A DNA stretch of 64,000 nucleotides from the NCBI RefSeq assembly GCF_019890725.1, contig NZ_JAINZZ010000011.1:86284-150283 (forward strand). Direction: 5' to 3'. The notes under the pieces were generated by a model. It saw only the letters and a program-made list of their open reading frames with translations. It was not told the DNA's origin and ran no database searches. The position numbers were made by a program, and so were the translations under genes. Positions 1-8,118 of the stretch are shown here, piece after piece (within the stretch, counting starts at the first letter, position 1; the number at the start of each line of letters is the position of its first letter). This DNA comes from Actinacidiphila acidipaludis (GTDB taxonomy: Bacteria; Actinomycetota; Actinomycetes; Streptomycetales; Streptomycetaceae).

Positions 1-531
1 GTGCACGGCTGCGGCGGCGTCGGCCTGTCCGCGATCATGATCGCCGCGGCCCTCGGGGCCCGGGTGGTGGCGGTCGACACCTCCGCGGCCGCGCTGGAGC
101 GGGCCAGGGCGCTGGGCGCGGCCGTGTGCGTCGACGCCGCGGACACCGGCGGCGACACCGCGGCCGCGGTGCGCGAGGCGACGGGCGGCGGCGCCCATGT
201 GTCCCTGGACGCGCTGGGGTCGGCGCGGACCTGCGCCGCGTCCGTCGCCGGGCTGCGGGTGCGCGGCCGTCACGTGCAGGTCGGCCTGCTGCCGGGCGGT
301 GCGACGGCGGTTCCGATGGACCGGGTGGTCGCCCTGGAACTCGAACTGCTGGGCAGCCACGGCATGGCCGCGCACGCCTACCCGGAGATGATGCGCCAGG
401 TGGCGGCGGGGGTGCTGCGGCCCGATCTGCTGCTGGGCGACCGGATCGGGCTCGACGAGGCGCCTGCCGCGCTGACGGCGCTGAGCGACGGTTCGCCGGC
501 GGGGATCACCGTCATCGAGCCGCCGCGCTGA
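1..531 (+). CDS. Zinc-type alcohol dehydrogenase, C-terminal part (5' end outside window)
   Basis: The frame is open from the first base and gives 176 residues, roughly half of a medium-chain dehydrogenase (usually about 340), so the catalytic zinc domain lies upstream of the window. The first visible residues are the Rossmann dinucleotide-binding loop HGCGGVGLSA, followed by a strand ending in AVD, whose acidic end suggests NAD(H). The rest matches the C-terminal half of zinc-dependent alcohol dehydrogenases that oxidise alcohols or reduce aldehydes in the cytoplasm. The substrate cannot be told. The GTG at base 1 is only the edge of the window and should not be taken as the start. Confidence 0.85.
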   Translation: MHGCGGVGLSAIMIAAALGARVVAVDTSAAALERARALGAAVCVDAADTGGDTAAAVREATGGGAHVSLDALGSARTCAASVAGLRVRGRHVQVGLLPGGATAVPMDRVVALELELLGSHGMAAHAYPEMMRQVAAGVLRPDLLLGDRIGLDEAPAALTALSDGSPAGITVIEPPR

Positions 532-585
532 GCCGGCGGGACCGTCGCGAGGGCCGGGGGCGGACCACCCGCCTCCCGGCCCCGG

Positions 586-858
586 TCACCACTCCCAGTC
601 GGGGGCCAGTGCGCAGGCCATGAAGTGCGTCAGGGCCCATCGCTCCCAGACCCGGGCCTGGACGCCGACGGCGTTCACCATGAACCGGCGGCACTCCGCG
701 CACTCCTCGCGGGGCTTGGGTTCCGCTCCGTGCTCGTCGAGGTGGTGGGTGGCCCAACCGTAGAGGAAAGCACCGGGGTTGGGCGTGGCGGGATCGCGGA
801 AGCGCGCCTCCAGTTCGCCACAGCGGGCACATTGCAGGCCCTCTACACCTCTGCTCAC
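586..858 (-). CDS. Hypothetical 90-aa protein with paired Cys motifs
   Basis: A small acidic protein convergent with the dehydrogenase. It has CARC near residue 10 and CAEC near residue 55, spaced like a metal-binding (zinc ribbon-like) site, and a Trp-rich C terminus. I do not recognise a named family. The GTG start has no Shine-Dalgarno sequence, but TAGGCT (870 down to 865 on the minus strand) lies six bases upstream, so a leaderless transcript starting at the GTG is likely. Function unknown; low-molecular-weight proteins of this kind are common in streptomycetes. Confidence 0.7.
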   Translation of the reverse strand: MSRGVEGLQCARCGELEARFRDPATPNPGAFLYGWATHHLDEHGAEPKPREECAECRRFMVNAVGVQARVWERWALTHFMACALAPDWEW

Positions 859-979
859 GTCACGAGCCTACGGTGTCCCACCCGGCGACGGGCGAAATTC
901 CCCGCAGTGCCCTCGAACGGGCGGCCGACCGGGGCCCCTCGGCGGCGCACCGCGTCAACGGACAGCGCACGCACAGGGA

Positions 980-1009
980 TTGACAGTGTTCGGGCGGGAC
1001 GGCCAGACT
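980..1009 (+). promoter_or_regulatory. Predicted promoter of the GH3 glycosidase gene
   Basis: TTGACA at 980-985 is a perfect -35 hexamer. An 18-base spacer leads to CAGACT at 1004-1009 as a -10 element. The LacI-type palindrome at 1015-1028 follows directly and would cover the transcription start. The leader would be about 200 bases. The stretch 859-1214 holds no other gene I can support. Confidence 0.5.
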
Positions 1010-1014
1010 CCCCG

Positions 1015-1028
1015 GGAGAGCGCTCTCC
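1015..1028. promoter_or_regulatory. LacI/CebR-like operator palindrome
   Basis: GGAGAGCGCTCTCC is a perfect 14-bp palindrome with a central CG, immediately downstream of the predicted -10. Five of seven half-site positions match the Streptomyces CebR box (TGGGAGCGCTCCCA), the operator of the cellobiose-responsive LacI-family repressor. A sugar-responsive LacI-family repressor of the downstream glycosidase gene is inferred; the regulator is not encoded in this window. Confidence 0.5.
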
Positions 1029-1214
1029 AGATCACCTCCCGGCACAGCACGCGCCGTTCGCACCGCGCGCACCGTTCACGTCACGACGACCGCACCGCGG
1101 TGCGCTCGGCGCGGCCGAGCCCGGAGCCTCCCCCCAGCCGGTGCCGTGACGCCGCCGCCCACCGGGCGGCGGCGTGCCCGCGCGGCACCGGCATCAGACC
1201 CCGTGGAGTTGCAG

Positions 1215-4200
1215 ATGAGCCTTCTGTCCCGCCTGCTCAGCACGATGAGACGGCACCGGCCGCTGACCGCGGTCGTGGCCGTCATGGCGCTCGCGCTCGG
1301 CGGCGCCCTCAGCGCCACGACCGGCACCGCGCAGGCGGCGGACACCCTGCTGTCGCAGGGCAGGACCGCCACCGCCTCGTCCACCGAGAACGCCGGCACC
1401 CCCGCCTCCGCCGCCGTCGACGGCGACACCGGCACCCGCTGGTCGTCGGCCGCCTCGGACCCGCAGTGGCTGCAGGTCGACCTCGGTTCGACCGCCACGA
1501 TCAGCTCCGTCACCCTCAACTGGGAGGCGGCGTACGGGAAGGCGTTCAAGATCCAGGTCTCCGGCGACGGCCAGAACTGGACGGACGTCTACTCCACCAC
1601 GACCGGCACCGGGGGCGTGCAACAGCTCGCCGTAAACGGTTCCGGGCGTTATGTCCGGATGTACGGGACGGCCCGCGGCACCGGCTACGGCTACTCGCTG
1701 TGGGAGTTCCAGGTCTACGGCAGCCAGTCCGCGTCCGGCGGCTGCGGCACCACGAACGCCGCCCTGAACCGCACCGCGACGGCGTCGTCCACCGAGAACG
1801 CCGGCACCCCGGCGTCCGCGGCCTTCGACGGCGACACCGGCACCCGCTGGTCGTCGGCCGCCTCGGACCCGCAGTGGCTGCAGGTCGACCTCGGCGCGTC
1901 GGCGACGGTCTGCCAGGTGAGCCTCACCTGGGAGACCGCCTACGCCACGGCGTTCAAGATCCAGGTCTCCGCCGACGGCCAGAACTGGACGGACGTCTAC
2001 TCCACCACCACCGGCACCGGCGGCACCCAGACGCTCCCGGTCAGCGGCACCGGACGCTACGTGCGGATGTACGGCACCGCGCGGGCCACCGGATACGGCT
2101 ACTCCCTCTGGGAGTTCGGGGTGTACACGGGCGGCGGAGGCGGCACCACCTCCCCGCCTCCCGGCGGCGGCGACTTCTCCGGCACGGTGATCTCGGCCTT
2201 CAAGCCGGTCAAGGCGTCCTCCTACGAGGGCGCGAACGCGCCGGCCGCCGCTCTCGACGGCCGCACCACCACCCGCTGGTCCAGCCTCTACACCGACAAC
2301 GAGTGGCTCCAGGTGGACCTCGGCGGTCCGGCCACCATCAGCGGCGTGGTCCTCAACTGGGAGTCGGCGTACGGGTCCGGCTACCGCATCGAGGTCTCCG
2401 ACAACGCCACCGCCTGGACGCCCCTCTACACGACCACCACAGGCAAGGGCGGCGTGGAGAAGCTCCCGGTCACCGGCAAGGGCCGCTATGTGCGCTTCTA
2501 CGGCACGCAGCGGGCCACCGGATACGGCTACTCCCTCTGGGAGTTCCAGGTCTACGGCACGGTCGACAGCGGGGCGGCCACGCCGCCGATGCTCTCCGCT
2601 CCGACCAAGGCCCCGGCGACCACCGGCCAGTTCGCGCTGGGCGCCCCCGCGGACAAGGCCATGGTGACCAACACCCGCCGGCCCGCGCTGTCCTGGGCCG
2701 CGGTGGGCGGCACCGCGCACTACGAGGTGTGGATCAACATCAGCCGCACCGACTACGACTGGACCGCCTCGGGCAGCCTGCTCGACCTCTACACCAAGGT
2801 CGCCGAGCCCACCGGTACCAGCTACACGCCGACCTGGGACATCTCCGACCGCTGGACGTACAAGTGGTTCGTCGTCGCGGTGAGCGGCTCGGGGGCCAGG
2901 ACCACGTCCGACGTCCGGCAGTTCAGCGTCTACCTGCCCGACGTCGAGCAGGTGGCCGACGGCGTGAACATCGTCAACGGCGCCCGCGACCTCAACAAGG
3001 ACGGCACGATCGAGCCGTACGAGGACTGGCGGCTGCCGGTCGACACGCGGGTGAACGATCTCCTCGGCAGGATGACGCTGGAGGAGAAGGCGTACCAGAT
3101 GTTCTACAACGTGCAGCAGTACCCCATGTCCGGCTGGCACTTCGGCCCCGCCCAGCCCGCCGACCTCAACAACGTGCTGCTGTCCACGGCCGCCACCCGG
3201 CTCGGCATCCCGCCGGTCTCCGCCGGCGACACCACGGCCGGCTACCAGACCACCTATCCGCTGCAGAGCACACTGTCCGCGGGCAAGGACTATCCGCTGG
3301 ACTACCAGCTCGGCAACATGCAGCGGGAGGAGGAGCTGGAGGTCGGGGCGCGCGGCACGCTGTCGCCGCTGGCCGAGGTCGGCACCAAGGTGCTCTACCC
3401 GCGCATCCAGGAGGGCGGCGGCGAGAACGCCGACGTGGCCGCGGCCCAGCTGCGAGCTCTGGTCGCGGGCCTGCAGGGCGGCCCCGAGCTGAACCCGGGT
3501 TCGGTGCTCGCCACGGTCAAGCACTGGCCGGGCGAGGGGGCCGGCGGCGAGGCCGGGATCGTCTACGACGGGGTCACGATCAAATACCACATGATCCCGT
3601 TCAGGGCGGCGATGGACGCCGGCGCGGTGAACATCATGCCGGGCTACGCGGGCAGTTCGTACCTCGACCCGGGCGGCCCCGGCGCGGGCGACAGCGCGAA
3701 GATCCTCACCTACCTGCGGCAGAACCTCGGGTACACCGGGCTGATCACCACGGACTGGCTGCCGTCGAGCGCGTGGATCAACGCGGCCAACGCCGGCTCG
3801 GACGTGATGGGCGGCGCCGACCCGGGCGCCACCGGCTTCACCATGGCGAGCTTCGAGCAGCAGGTGCCGCTGACCCGGATCAACGACGCGGTGGGCCGGA
3901 TCCTGAAGCTCAAGTTCGAGCTCGGCGTCTTCGACCACCCGTACGGCGACCCCGTGAACGGCCCGTACCGGTTCCACCAGCCGTCGTACGTGCAGCTGGC
4001 GAACCAGGCGTCGCGGGAGTCCAACACCCTGCTGAAGAACGACGGGGTGCTGCCGCTGAAGCTGAACTCGGGCGACAGCATCGTGGTGGCGGGCGACCGG
4101 GCGACCGACGGCGCCTCCTGCTGCATCTGGTCGAGCTACTTCCACCCGGACTACGGCTCCCTGGACCAGTTCGACGCCCTGAAGGCGAGAGCCGGGCAGA

Positions 4201-4742
4201 GCGGGGTGAACGTCTACCAGGGCAGCGGCCCGGCCCCGAAGGTCGCGGTGGTGTACGTCGGCGAACCGTCGTACACCCATGCCACCGCGTGGCCGGACAC
4301 CCAGCCGTATCTGCCGGCCGACCAACTGGCCCTGATCCAGAACTTCAAGAACCAGGGCACCAAGGTGGTGGTCGTGCTGACGCTGCCCCGGCCGATCGTG
4401 ATCAGCGACTGGAACAACCTCGCGGACGCGATCGTGGTGACCTACCGCGGAGGTGAGGAGGTCGGGCCGGCCACGGCCAGCCTGCTCTTCGGCGACTACA
4501 CCCCGCACGGCCACCTGCCGTGGCAGCTGCCGCGCAGCCTCGACCAGATCCTCAAGCCGGGCGGCGGCGACACCCAGGCCGACGCCAACGAGGCCTGGGA
4601 CCTGCCGTACGACCTGGGTGCCACGGCGGCCGAGCGCGCGGACATCCGGGCGCACATCGACGCCGGCCAGACCGTCCCGACGACGTACGGCAACCCGCTG
4701 TACCCGTACGGGGCCGGGCTGACGAGCTGGGCGGCCGGCTGA
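1215..4742 (+). CDS. Secreted glycoside hydrolase family 3 with three F5/8-type (discoidin) domains
   Basis: 1175 residues. A Sec signal peptide ends near AQA (residue 41). Three discoidin/CBM32-like modules follow (about 42-175, 178-312 and 328-455, each ending in YSLWEFxVYG or similar), then a fibronectin-like module (about 465-575). An EF-hand-like loop DLNKDGTIEPYE at residue 592 precedes the GH3 N-terminal domain with KHW and the nucleophile motif TTDW (Asp847), then the GH3 C-terminal domain. It should remove beta-linked sugars from glycans outside the cell. ATG 1215 is chosen for GGAG at 1205-1208 and the signal peptide; an in-frame ATG at 1146 lacks both. A LacI-type operator upstream suggests sugar induction. 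The exact sugar specificity is unknown. Confidence 0.88.
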   Translation: MSLLSRLLSTMRRHRPLTAVVAVMALALGGALSATTGTAQAADTLLSQGRTATASSTENAGTPASAAVDGDTGTRWSSAASDPQWLQVDLGSTATISSVTLNWEAAYGKAFKIQVSGDGQNWTDVYSTTTGTGGVQQLAVNGSGRYVRMYGTARGTGYGYSLWEFQVYGSQSASGGCGTTNAALNRTATASSTENAGTPASAAFDGDTGTRWSSAASDPQWLQVDLGASATVCQVSLTWETAYATAFKIQVSADGQNWTDVYSTTTGTGGTQTLPVSGTGRYVRMYGTARATGYGYSLWEFGVYTGGGGGTTSPPPGGGDFSGTVISAFKPVKASSYEGANAPAAALDGRTTTRWSSLYTDNEWLQVDLGGPATISGVVLNWESAYGSGYRIEVSDNATAWTPLYTTTTGKGGVEKLPVTGKGRYVRFYGTQRATGYGYSLWEFQVYGTVDSGAATPPMLSAPTKAPATTGQFALGAPADKAMVTNTRRPALSWAAVGGTAHYEVWINISRTDYDWTASGSLLDLYTKVAEPTGTSYTPTWDISDRWTYKWFVVAVSGSGARTTSDVRQFSVYLPDVEQVADGVNIVNGARDLNKDGTIEPYEDWRLPVDTRVNDLLGRMTLEEKAYQMFYNVQQYPMSGWHFGPAQPADLNNVLLSTAATRLGIPPVSAGDTTAGYQTTYPLQSTLSAGKDYPLDYQLGNMQREEELEVGARGTLSPLAEVGTKVLYPRIQEGGGENADVAAAQLRALVAGLQGGPELNPGSVLATVKHWPGEGAGGEAGIVYDGVTIKYHMIPFRAAMDAGAVNIMPGYAGSSYLDPGGPGAGDSAKILTYLRQNLGYTGLITTDWLPSSAWINAANAGSDVMGGADPGATGFTMASFEQQVPLTRINDAVGRILKLKFELGVFDHPYGDPVNGPYRFHQPSYVQLANQASRESNTLLKNDGVLPLKLNSGDSIVVAGDRATDGASCCIWSSYFHPDYGSLDQFDALKARAGQSGVNVYQGSGPAPKVAVVYVGEPSYTHATAWPDTQPYLPADQLALIQNFKNQGTKVVVVLTLPRPIVISDWNNLADAIVVTYRGGEEVGPATASLLFGDYTPHGHLPWQLPRSLDQILKPGGGDTQADANEAWDLPYDLGATAAERADIRAHIDAGQTVPTTYGNPLYPYGAGLTSWAAG

Positions 4743-4768
4743 TCCGCGGCCCGTCCCGCTCCACCGCC

Positions 4769-4799
4769 GCTGCCCGCCGGACGCGCTCCGGCGGGCAGC
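4769..4799 (+). terminator. Hairpin terminator after the GH3 gene
   Basis: A 13-bp perfect stem (GCTGCCCGCCGGA pairing with TCCGGCGGGCAGC) around a five-base loop starts 26 bases after the stop codon. There is no U-run, as is usual in high-GC actinomycetes. Confidence 0.7.
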
Positions 4800-4902
4800 A
4801 CGCGTCCTCCCCGGACGGACGAGCCGGGGTGCCGCCCCGGGGACCCTCTGCGATCCTTGCCGCGAGGCTTCCAGAAGGGCATCACAGGAAGGTCCCCGGA
4901 AG

Positions 4903-5724
4903 ATGGCCGCACCTGTACGGACCGACCCCGCGCAGAACTACCCGGGGTTCATCGTCCCGGCCGGGCACACCGAGCCGGTCCCCCGCCGCATCCGCGCCTA
5001 TCTCGACGGCCGCCCGGTCCTGGACACCCAGCGGGCCCGGTACGTCTGGGAGTGGCCGGGCTACCCGCAGTACAGCATTCCGGTCGAGGACCTGACCGGC
5101 GCGGTGCTGGAGGACGAGGGCCGTACCGAGGAGCGCGAGCCGGGGCCCGCGCGGCTGCACGCGCTGCGGGCCGGCGAGACACTGCGGCGCGGCGCGGCGT
5201 GGGTGTGGCAGCACGGCGCCAACGAGGGCCTGGAGGGCACGGTCCGCTTCGAGTGGAACGCCGTCGACGCCTGGTTCGAGGAGGACGAGCAGGTGTTCGT
5301 CCACCCCCGCAACCCCTACACCCGCGTCGACGCGCTGCGTTCGGGCCGCCGGGTGCGGGTGGAGGTCGACGGCACGCTGCTGGCCGACGCGCCGACGTGC
5401 GTGACCGTCTTCGAGACCGGGCTCCCCACCCGCTACTACGTCGACCGCGTCCATGTGGACCTGACGAAGATGCAGCCCTCCGACACCGTGACGGCGTGCC
5501 CCTACAAGGGCACCACCAGCGGATACTGGTCGGCGCACACCACCGCCGGTGTCCACCGTGACATCGCCTGGGCGTACGACTTCCCGACCCGCCAGCTGCA
5601 GCCCATCACCGGGCTGATCTGCTTCTACAACGAGCGCGTCGACCTCACCGTGGACGGCCTGCTGCTCCCCCGGCCCGCCCCGGCCAGCCCCGCGTCGCTG
5701 CGCAGTACGACGTCCGGCTCGTAG
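4903..5724 (+). CDS. DUF427 domain protein
   Basis: 273 residues. Two DUF427-like beta units are visible. The N-terminal one contains VRTDPAQNYPG and the IRAYLDGRPVLDT stretch. The C-terminal one (about 150-265) contains the conserved LPTRYYVDRVHVDL and CPYKGTTSGYWS segments typical of the family. DUF427 proteins are soluble and of unknown biochemical function. A GGAAG Shine-Dalgarno sits just before the ATG. Stand-alone gene between two hairpins, not obviously linked to the molybdate genes that follow. Confidence 0.85.
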   Translation: MAAPVRTDPAQNYPGFIVPAGHTEPVPRRIRAYLDGRPVLDTQRARYVWEWPGYPQYSIPVEDLTGAVLEDEGRTEEREPGPARLHALRAGETLRRGAAWVWQHGANEGLEGTVRFEWNAVDAWFEEDEQVFVHPRNPYTRVDALRSGRRVRVEVDGTLLADAPTCVTVFETGLPTRYYVDRVHVDLTKMQPSDTVTACPYKGTTSGYWSAHTTAGVHRDIAWAYDFPTRQLQPITGLICFYNERVDLTVDGLLLPRPAPASPASLRSTTSGS

Positions 5725-5805
5725 GTTCGCACGAGCGAGCCCCTTCGGGTGGTTCACCCGGTCCATGCGATGCGACAGATGACTTCCGCCTCGCAGATGC
5801 GGCAC

Positions 5806-5811
5806 TATCAT
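5806..5811 (+). promoter_or_regulatory. -10 element of the mod regulator gene, leaderless transcript
   Basis: TATCAT is followed by six bases and then the ATG at 5818, so transcription should begin at or next to the start codon. No ribosome binding site is present before this ATG, which agrees with a leaderless message. GATGCG occurs twice upstream (5769 and 5796) and might be part of an operator. Confidence 0.5.
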
Positions 5812-5817
5812 CGGCAC

Positions 5818-6204
5818 ATGCACACGTACCGGATCGGTGAGGCCGCCGCACTGATGGGAGTCAGCGCCGACACCCTGCGGCGGTGGGTCGACAGCGGCCG
5901 GCTGCAGGCCGAGCGGGACGAGCAGGACCGGCGGATCATCCCCGGGCCCGCGCTCGCCGCGTTCGCGCGCGAACTCAAGCGCGAGGAGAAGGCCCGCGCG
6001 GGTTCGTCGGCCCGCAACCGCTTCGCCGGGATCGTCACCGAGGTGATCCTCGGCGACGTCTCGGCACAGATCGAGATCCAGGCGGGACCGTTCCGGGTGG
6101 TGGCGATGATCAGCCGCGAGTCGGCCGAGGAGCTGGCCCTGGAGCCGGGCGTCCCCGCCGTCGCGGTGATCAAGTCCACCAACGTGGTCGTGGAGACGCC
6201 GTGA
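5818..6204 (+). CDS. HTH-TOBE (molbindin-like) molybdate-responsive protein
   Basis: 128 residues. Residues 1-55 form a MerR/excisionase-type helix-turn-helix (YRIGEAAALMGVSADTLRRW). Residues 62-128 are a Mop/TOBE domain (RNRFAGIVTEVILGDVSAQI through VIKSTNVVVE), the oxyanion-binding fold of molbindins and of ModE. It precedes modABC by 65 bases on the same strand, so it probably senses molybdate and regulates uptake, or stores the anion. It differs from enteric ModE, which has a winged-helix N terminus and two TOBE copies. ATG 5818 is supported by the leaderless promoter; upstream in-frame ATGs lie in the promoter. Confidence 0.85.
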   Translation: MHTYRIGEAAALMGVSADTLRRWVDSGRLQAERDEQDRRIIPGPALAAFARELKREEKARAGSSARNRFAGIVTEVILGDVSAQIEIQAGPFRVVAMISRESAEELALEPGVPAVAVIKSTNVVVETP

Positions 6205-6269
6205 CCGAGCCGGGCCCGCGCCCGGTCGTGACCCGCGCCCGAGGGGCGCGGCAGAGAGGGAGACGTCCT

Positions 6270-7109
6270 GTGACAACCCGTACCGCGCTGCGCCGCCTCA
6301 CCGGGACCGCGGCGGCCGGCGCCGCCGCGCTGCTGGCCCTGACCGCCTGCTCCTCCTCGTCCTCCGACTCCTCCCAGGCCCCCGACTCCGGGAAGACGTC
6401 GGCGAGTTCGTCCGCCTCCACCCCGGCGAAGGTCTCCGGCACGGTCACGGTGTTCGCCGCGGCCTCCCTGAAGGAGAGCTTCACCACGCTCGGCGACGAG
6501 TTCGCCCGGACCTACCCGGGCGCCAAGGTGGTCTTCAACTTCGGCGGCAGCGACACCCTGGCGGCCAGCATCACCGGCGGCGCCCCCGCGGACGTCTTCG
6601 CCGCGGCGAGCCCGAAGACCATGAAGACCGTCACCGACGCGGGCGACGCCACCGGCACGCCGGCCACGTTCGTGCGCAACCAGCTGGAGATCGCGACCCT
6701 GCCGGGCAACCCGGACCACATCGCCTCGCTGAAGGACCTCACCAAGCCGGGGCTGAAGGTCGCGCTGTGCGCGAAGACCGTGCCCTGCGGCGCCGCGGCC
6801 CAGACCGCGCTGACCGCCGGCGGCCTGAAGCTGACCCCGGTCTCCTACGAGCAGGACGTCAAGTCGGCCCTGACGAAGGTGGAGTTGAAGGAGGTCGACG
6901 CCTCGGTGGTCTACCGCACCGATGTGAAGGCCGCGGGCGGCAAGGTGGGCGGCGTGGACTTCCCGGAGTCGGCCGGGGCGATCAACGCCTATCCGATCGT
7001 GGCGCTGAAGGGCGCGCCGAACCCGTCGGGCGCGCAGGCCTTCATCGCGCTGGTGCAGTCCGCCGAGGGCCAGAAGGTGCTGGGCCAGGCCGGCTTCCTC
7101 AAGCCGTGA
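6270..7109 (+). CDS. modA: Molybdate ABC transporter substrate-binding lipoprotein
   Basis: 279 residues. A lipoprotein signal peptide ends in LALTAC (Cys27), followed by a Ser-rich linker and the ModA fold beginning GTVTVFAAASLKESF at about residue 55. It captures molybdate (or tungstate) outside the membrane and delivers it to ModBC. The GTG start has GAGAGGGAGA upstream. Downstream, 136 bases containing a tandem repeat separate it from modB. Confidence 0.92.
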   Translation: MTTRTALRRLTGTAAAGAAALLALTACSSSSSDSSQAPDSGKTSASSSASTPAKVSGTVTVFAAASLKESFTTLGDEFARTYPGAKVVFNFGGSDTLAASITGGAPADVFAAASPKTMKTVTDAGDATGTPATFVRNQLEIATLPGNPDHIASLKDLTKPGLKVALCAKTVPCGAAAQTALTAGGLKLTPVSYEQDVKSALTKVELKEVDASVVYRTDVKAAGGKVGGVDFPESAGAINAYPIVALKGAPNPSGAQAFIALVQSAEGQKVLGQAGFLKP

Positions 7110-7151
7110 CCCGGCGGGTTCGTGGCAACGCCATCCAAAAGCCCGCTCGCC

Positions 7152-7223
7152 CGGCCGTTCACACGGCCGTTCACACGGCCGCTTGCCGGGCCGTTCACAG
7201 GGCCGTTCACAGGGCCGTTCCTG
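7152..7223 (+). repeat. Array of six 12-bp tandem repeats between modA and modB
   Basis: Six consecutive 12-base units fill 7152-7223. Five begin (C/G)GGCCGTTC (CGGCCGTTCACA twice, GGGCCGTTCACA twice, GGGCCGTTCCTG once) and one is diverged (CGGCCGCTTGCC). A seventh degenerate unit may precede at 7140-7151. Unit spacing is exact. The array ends 22 bases before the modB ATG. It may be a regulator-binding array, an mRNA processing/stability element or simply slippage; nothing in the sequence decides. Confidence 0.85.
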
Positions 7224-7245
7224 CACGGGAATACGTGACACAGCG

Positions 7246-8118
7246 ATGAGTTCGACGGTGACACGCCCCGGCACGGGCCGGCGGCCAGGGCGCGGGCGGG
7301 GCTTCGGCGGCCGGCGGTTCGGCAGGGGCGGCGGCGGGGTGCCGGCGGCCCTGCTGCTGCCCGCGCTGGCCGGCATGGCCTTCCTGCTGCTGCCCCTGGT
7401 GGCACTGCTGATCCGCGCGCCCTGGCGGAGCCTGCCGCAGCAGCTGTCCAGCCCGGGCGTGTGGCAGGCGCTGCGGCTGTCGCTGGTGACGGCGACCTCC
7501 GCCACCGCCGTCGCGCTCGTGCTGGGCGTGCCGCTGGCCTGGCTGCTGGCCCGCACCTCCTTCCCCGGCCGCCGGCTCGTACGGGCCCTGGTGACGCTGC
7601 CGTTGGTGCTGCCGCCGGTGGTGGGCGGCGTCGCGCTGCTGCTGGCGCTGGGCCGCAACGGCGTGGTGGGGCGCTGGCTGGACTCGGCGTTCGGGATCAC
7701 CCTGCCGTTCACCACGGCCGGGGTGGTGGTCGCCGAGGCGTTCGTGGCGATGCCGTTCCTGGTGATCAGTGTCGAGGGCACGCTGCGGGCCGCGGACACC
7801 CGCTACGAGGAGGCGGCGGCGACCCTGGGCGCGTCGCGGTTCACCGCGTTCCGCCGGGTGACGCTGCCGATGACCGCGCCGGGGGTGGCGGCCGGGGCCG
7901 TCCTGGCCTGGGCGCGCGCACTGGGCGAGTTCGGGGCGACGATCACCTTCGCGGGCAGCTTCCCCGGCCGCACCCAGACGATGCCGCTGGCCGTCTACCT
8001 GGCGCTGCAGGACGACCCGGCGGCCGCGGTCTCGCTGAGCCTGGTGCTGCTCGCGGTGTCGGTCGCGGTCCTGGCGGGTCTGCGGGACCGCTGGACCGCG
8101 GGGGCGGGGGCGGCGTGA
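7246..8118 (+). CDS. modB: Molybdate ABC transporter permease
   Basis: 290 residues with an Arg/Gly-rich N terminus and about five to six membrane segments. It carries the ABC permease EAA signature (EEAAATLGASRFTAFRRVTL) followed by ALGEFGATITFAG, characteristic of ModB. It forms the membrane channel for molybdate. ATG 7246 is preferred because the in-frame extension upstream is made of the repeat array; the ribosome binding site is weak. The stop codon overlaps the modC start (GTGA). Confidence 0.9.
   Translation: MSSTVTRPGTGRRPGRGRGFGGRRFGRGGGGVPAALLLPALAGMAFLLLPLVALLIRAPWRSLPQQLSSPGVWQALRLSLVTATSATAVALVLGVPLAWLLARTSFPGRRLVRALVTLPLVLPPVVGGVALLLALGRNGVVGRWLDSAFGITLPFTTAGVVVAEAFVAMPFLVISVEGTLRAADTRYEEAAATLGASRFTAFRRVTLPMTAPGVAAGAVLAWARALGEFGATITFAGSFPGRTQTMPLAVYLALQDDPAAAVSLSLVLLAVSVAVLAGLRDRWTAGAGAA

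Noticed and set aside
1194..4655. A 1153-codon open frame on the minus strand opposite the GH3 gene
   Set aside because: High-GC codon bias on the plus strand opens the antisense frame. The translation is low complexity (Arg, Gly, Val, His) with no domain.
7140..7223. CRISPR-like array between modA and modB
   Set aside because: Units are 12 bases and directly adjacent with no spacers, and there are no cas genes.
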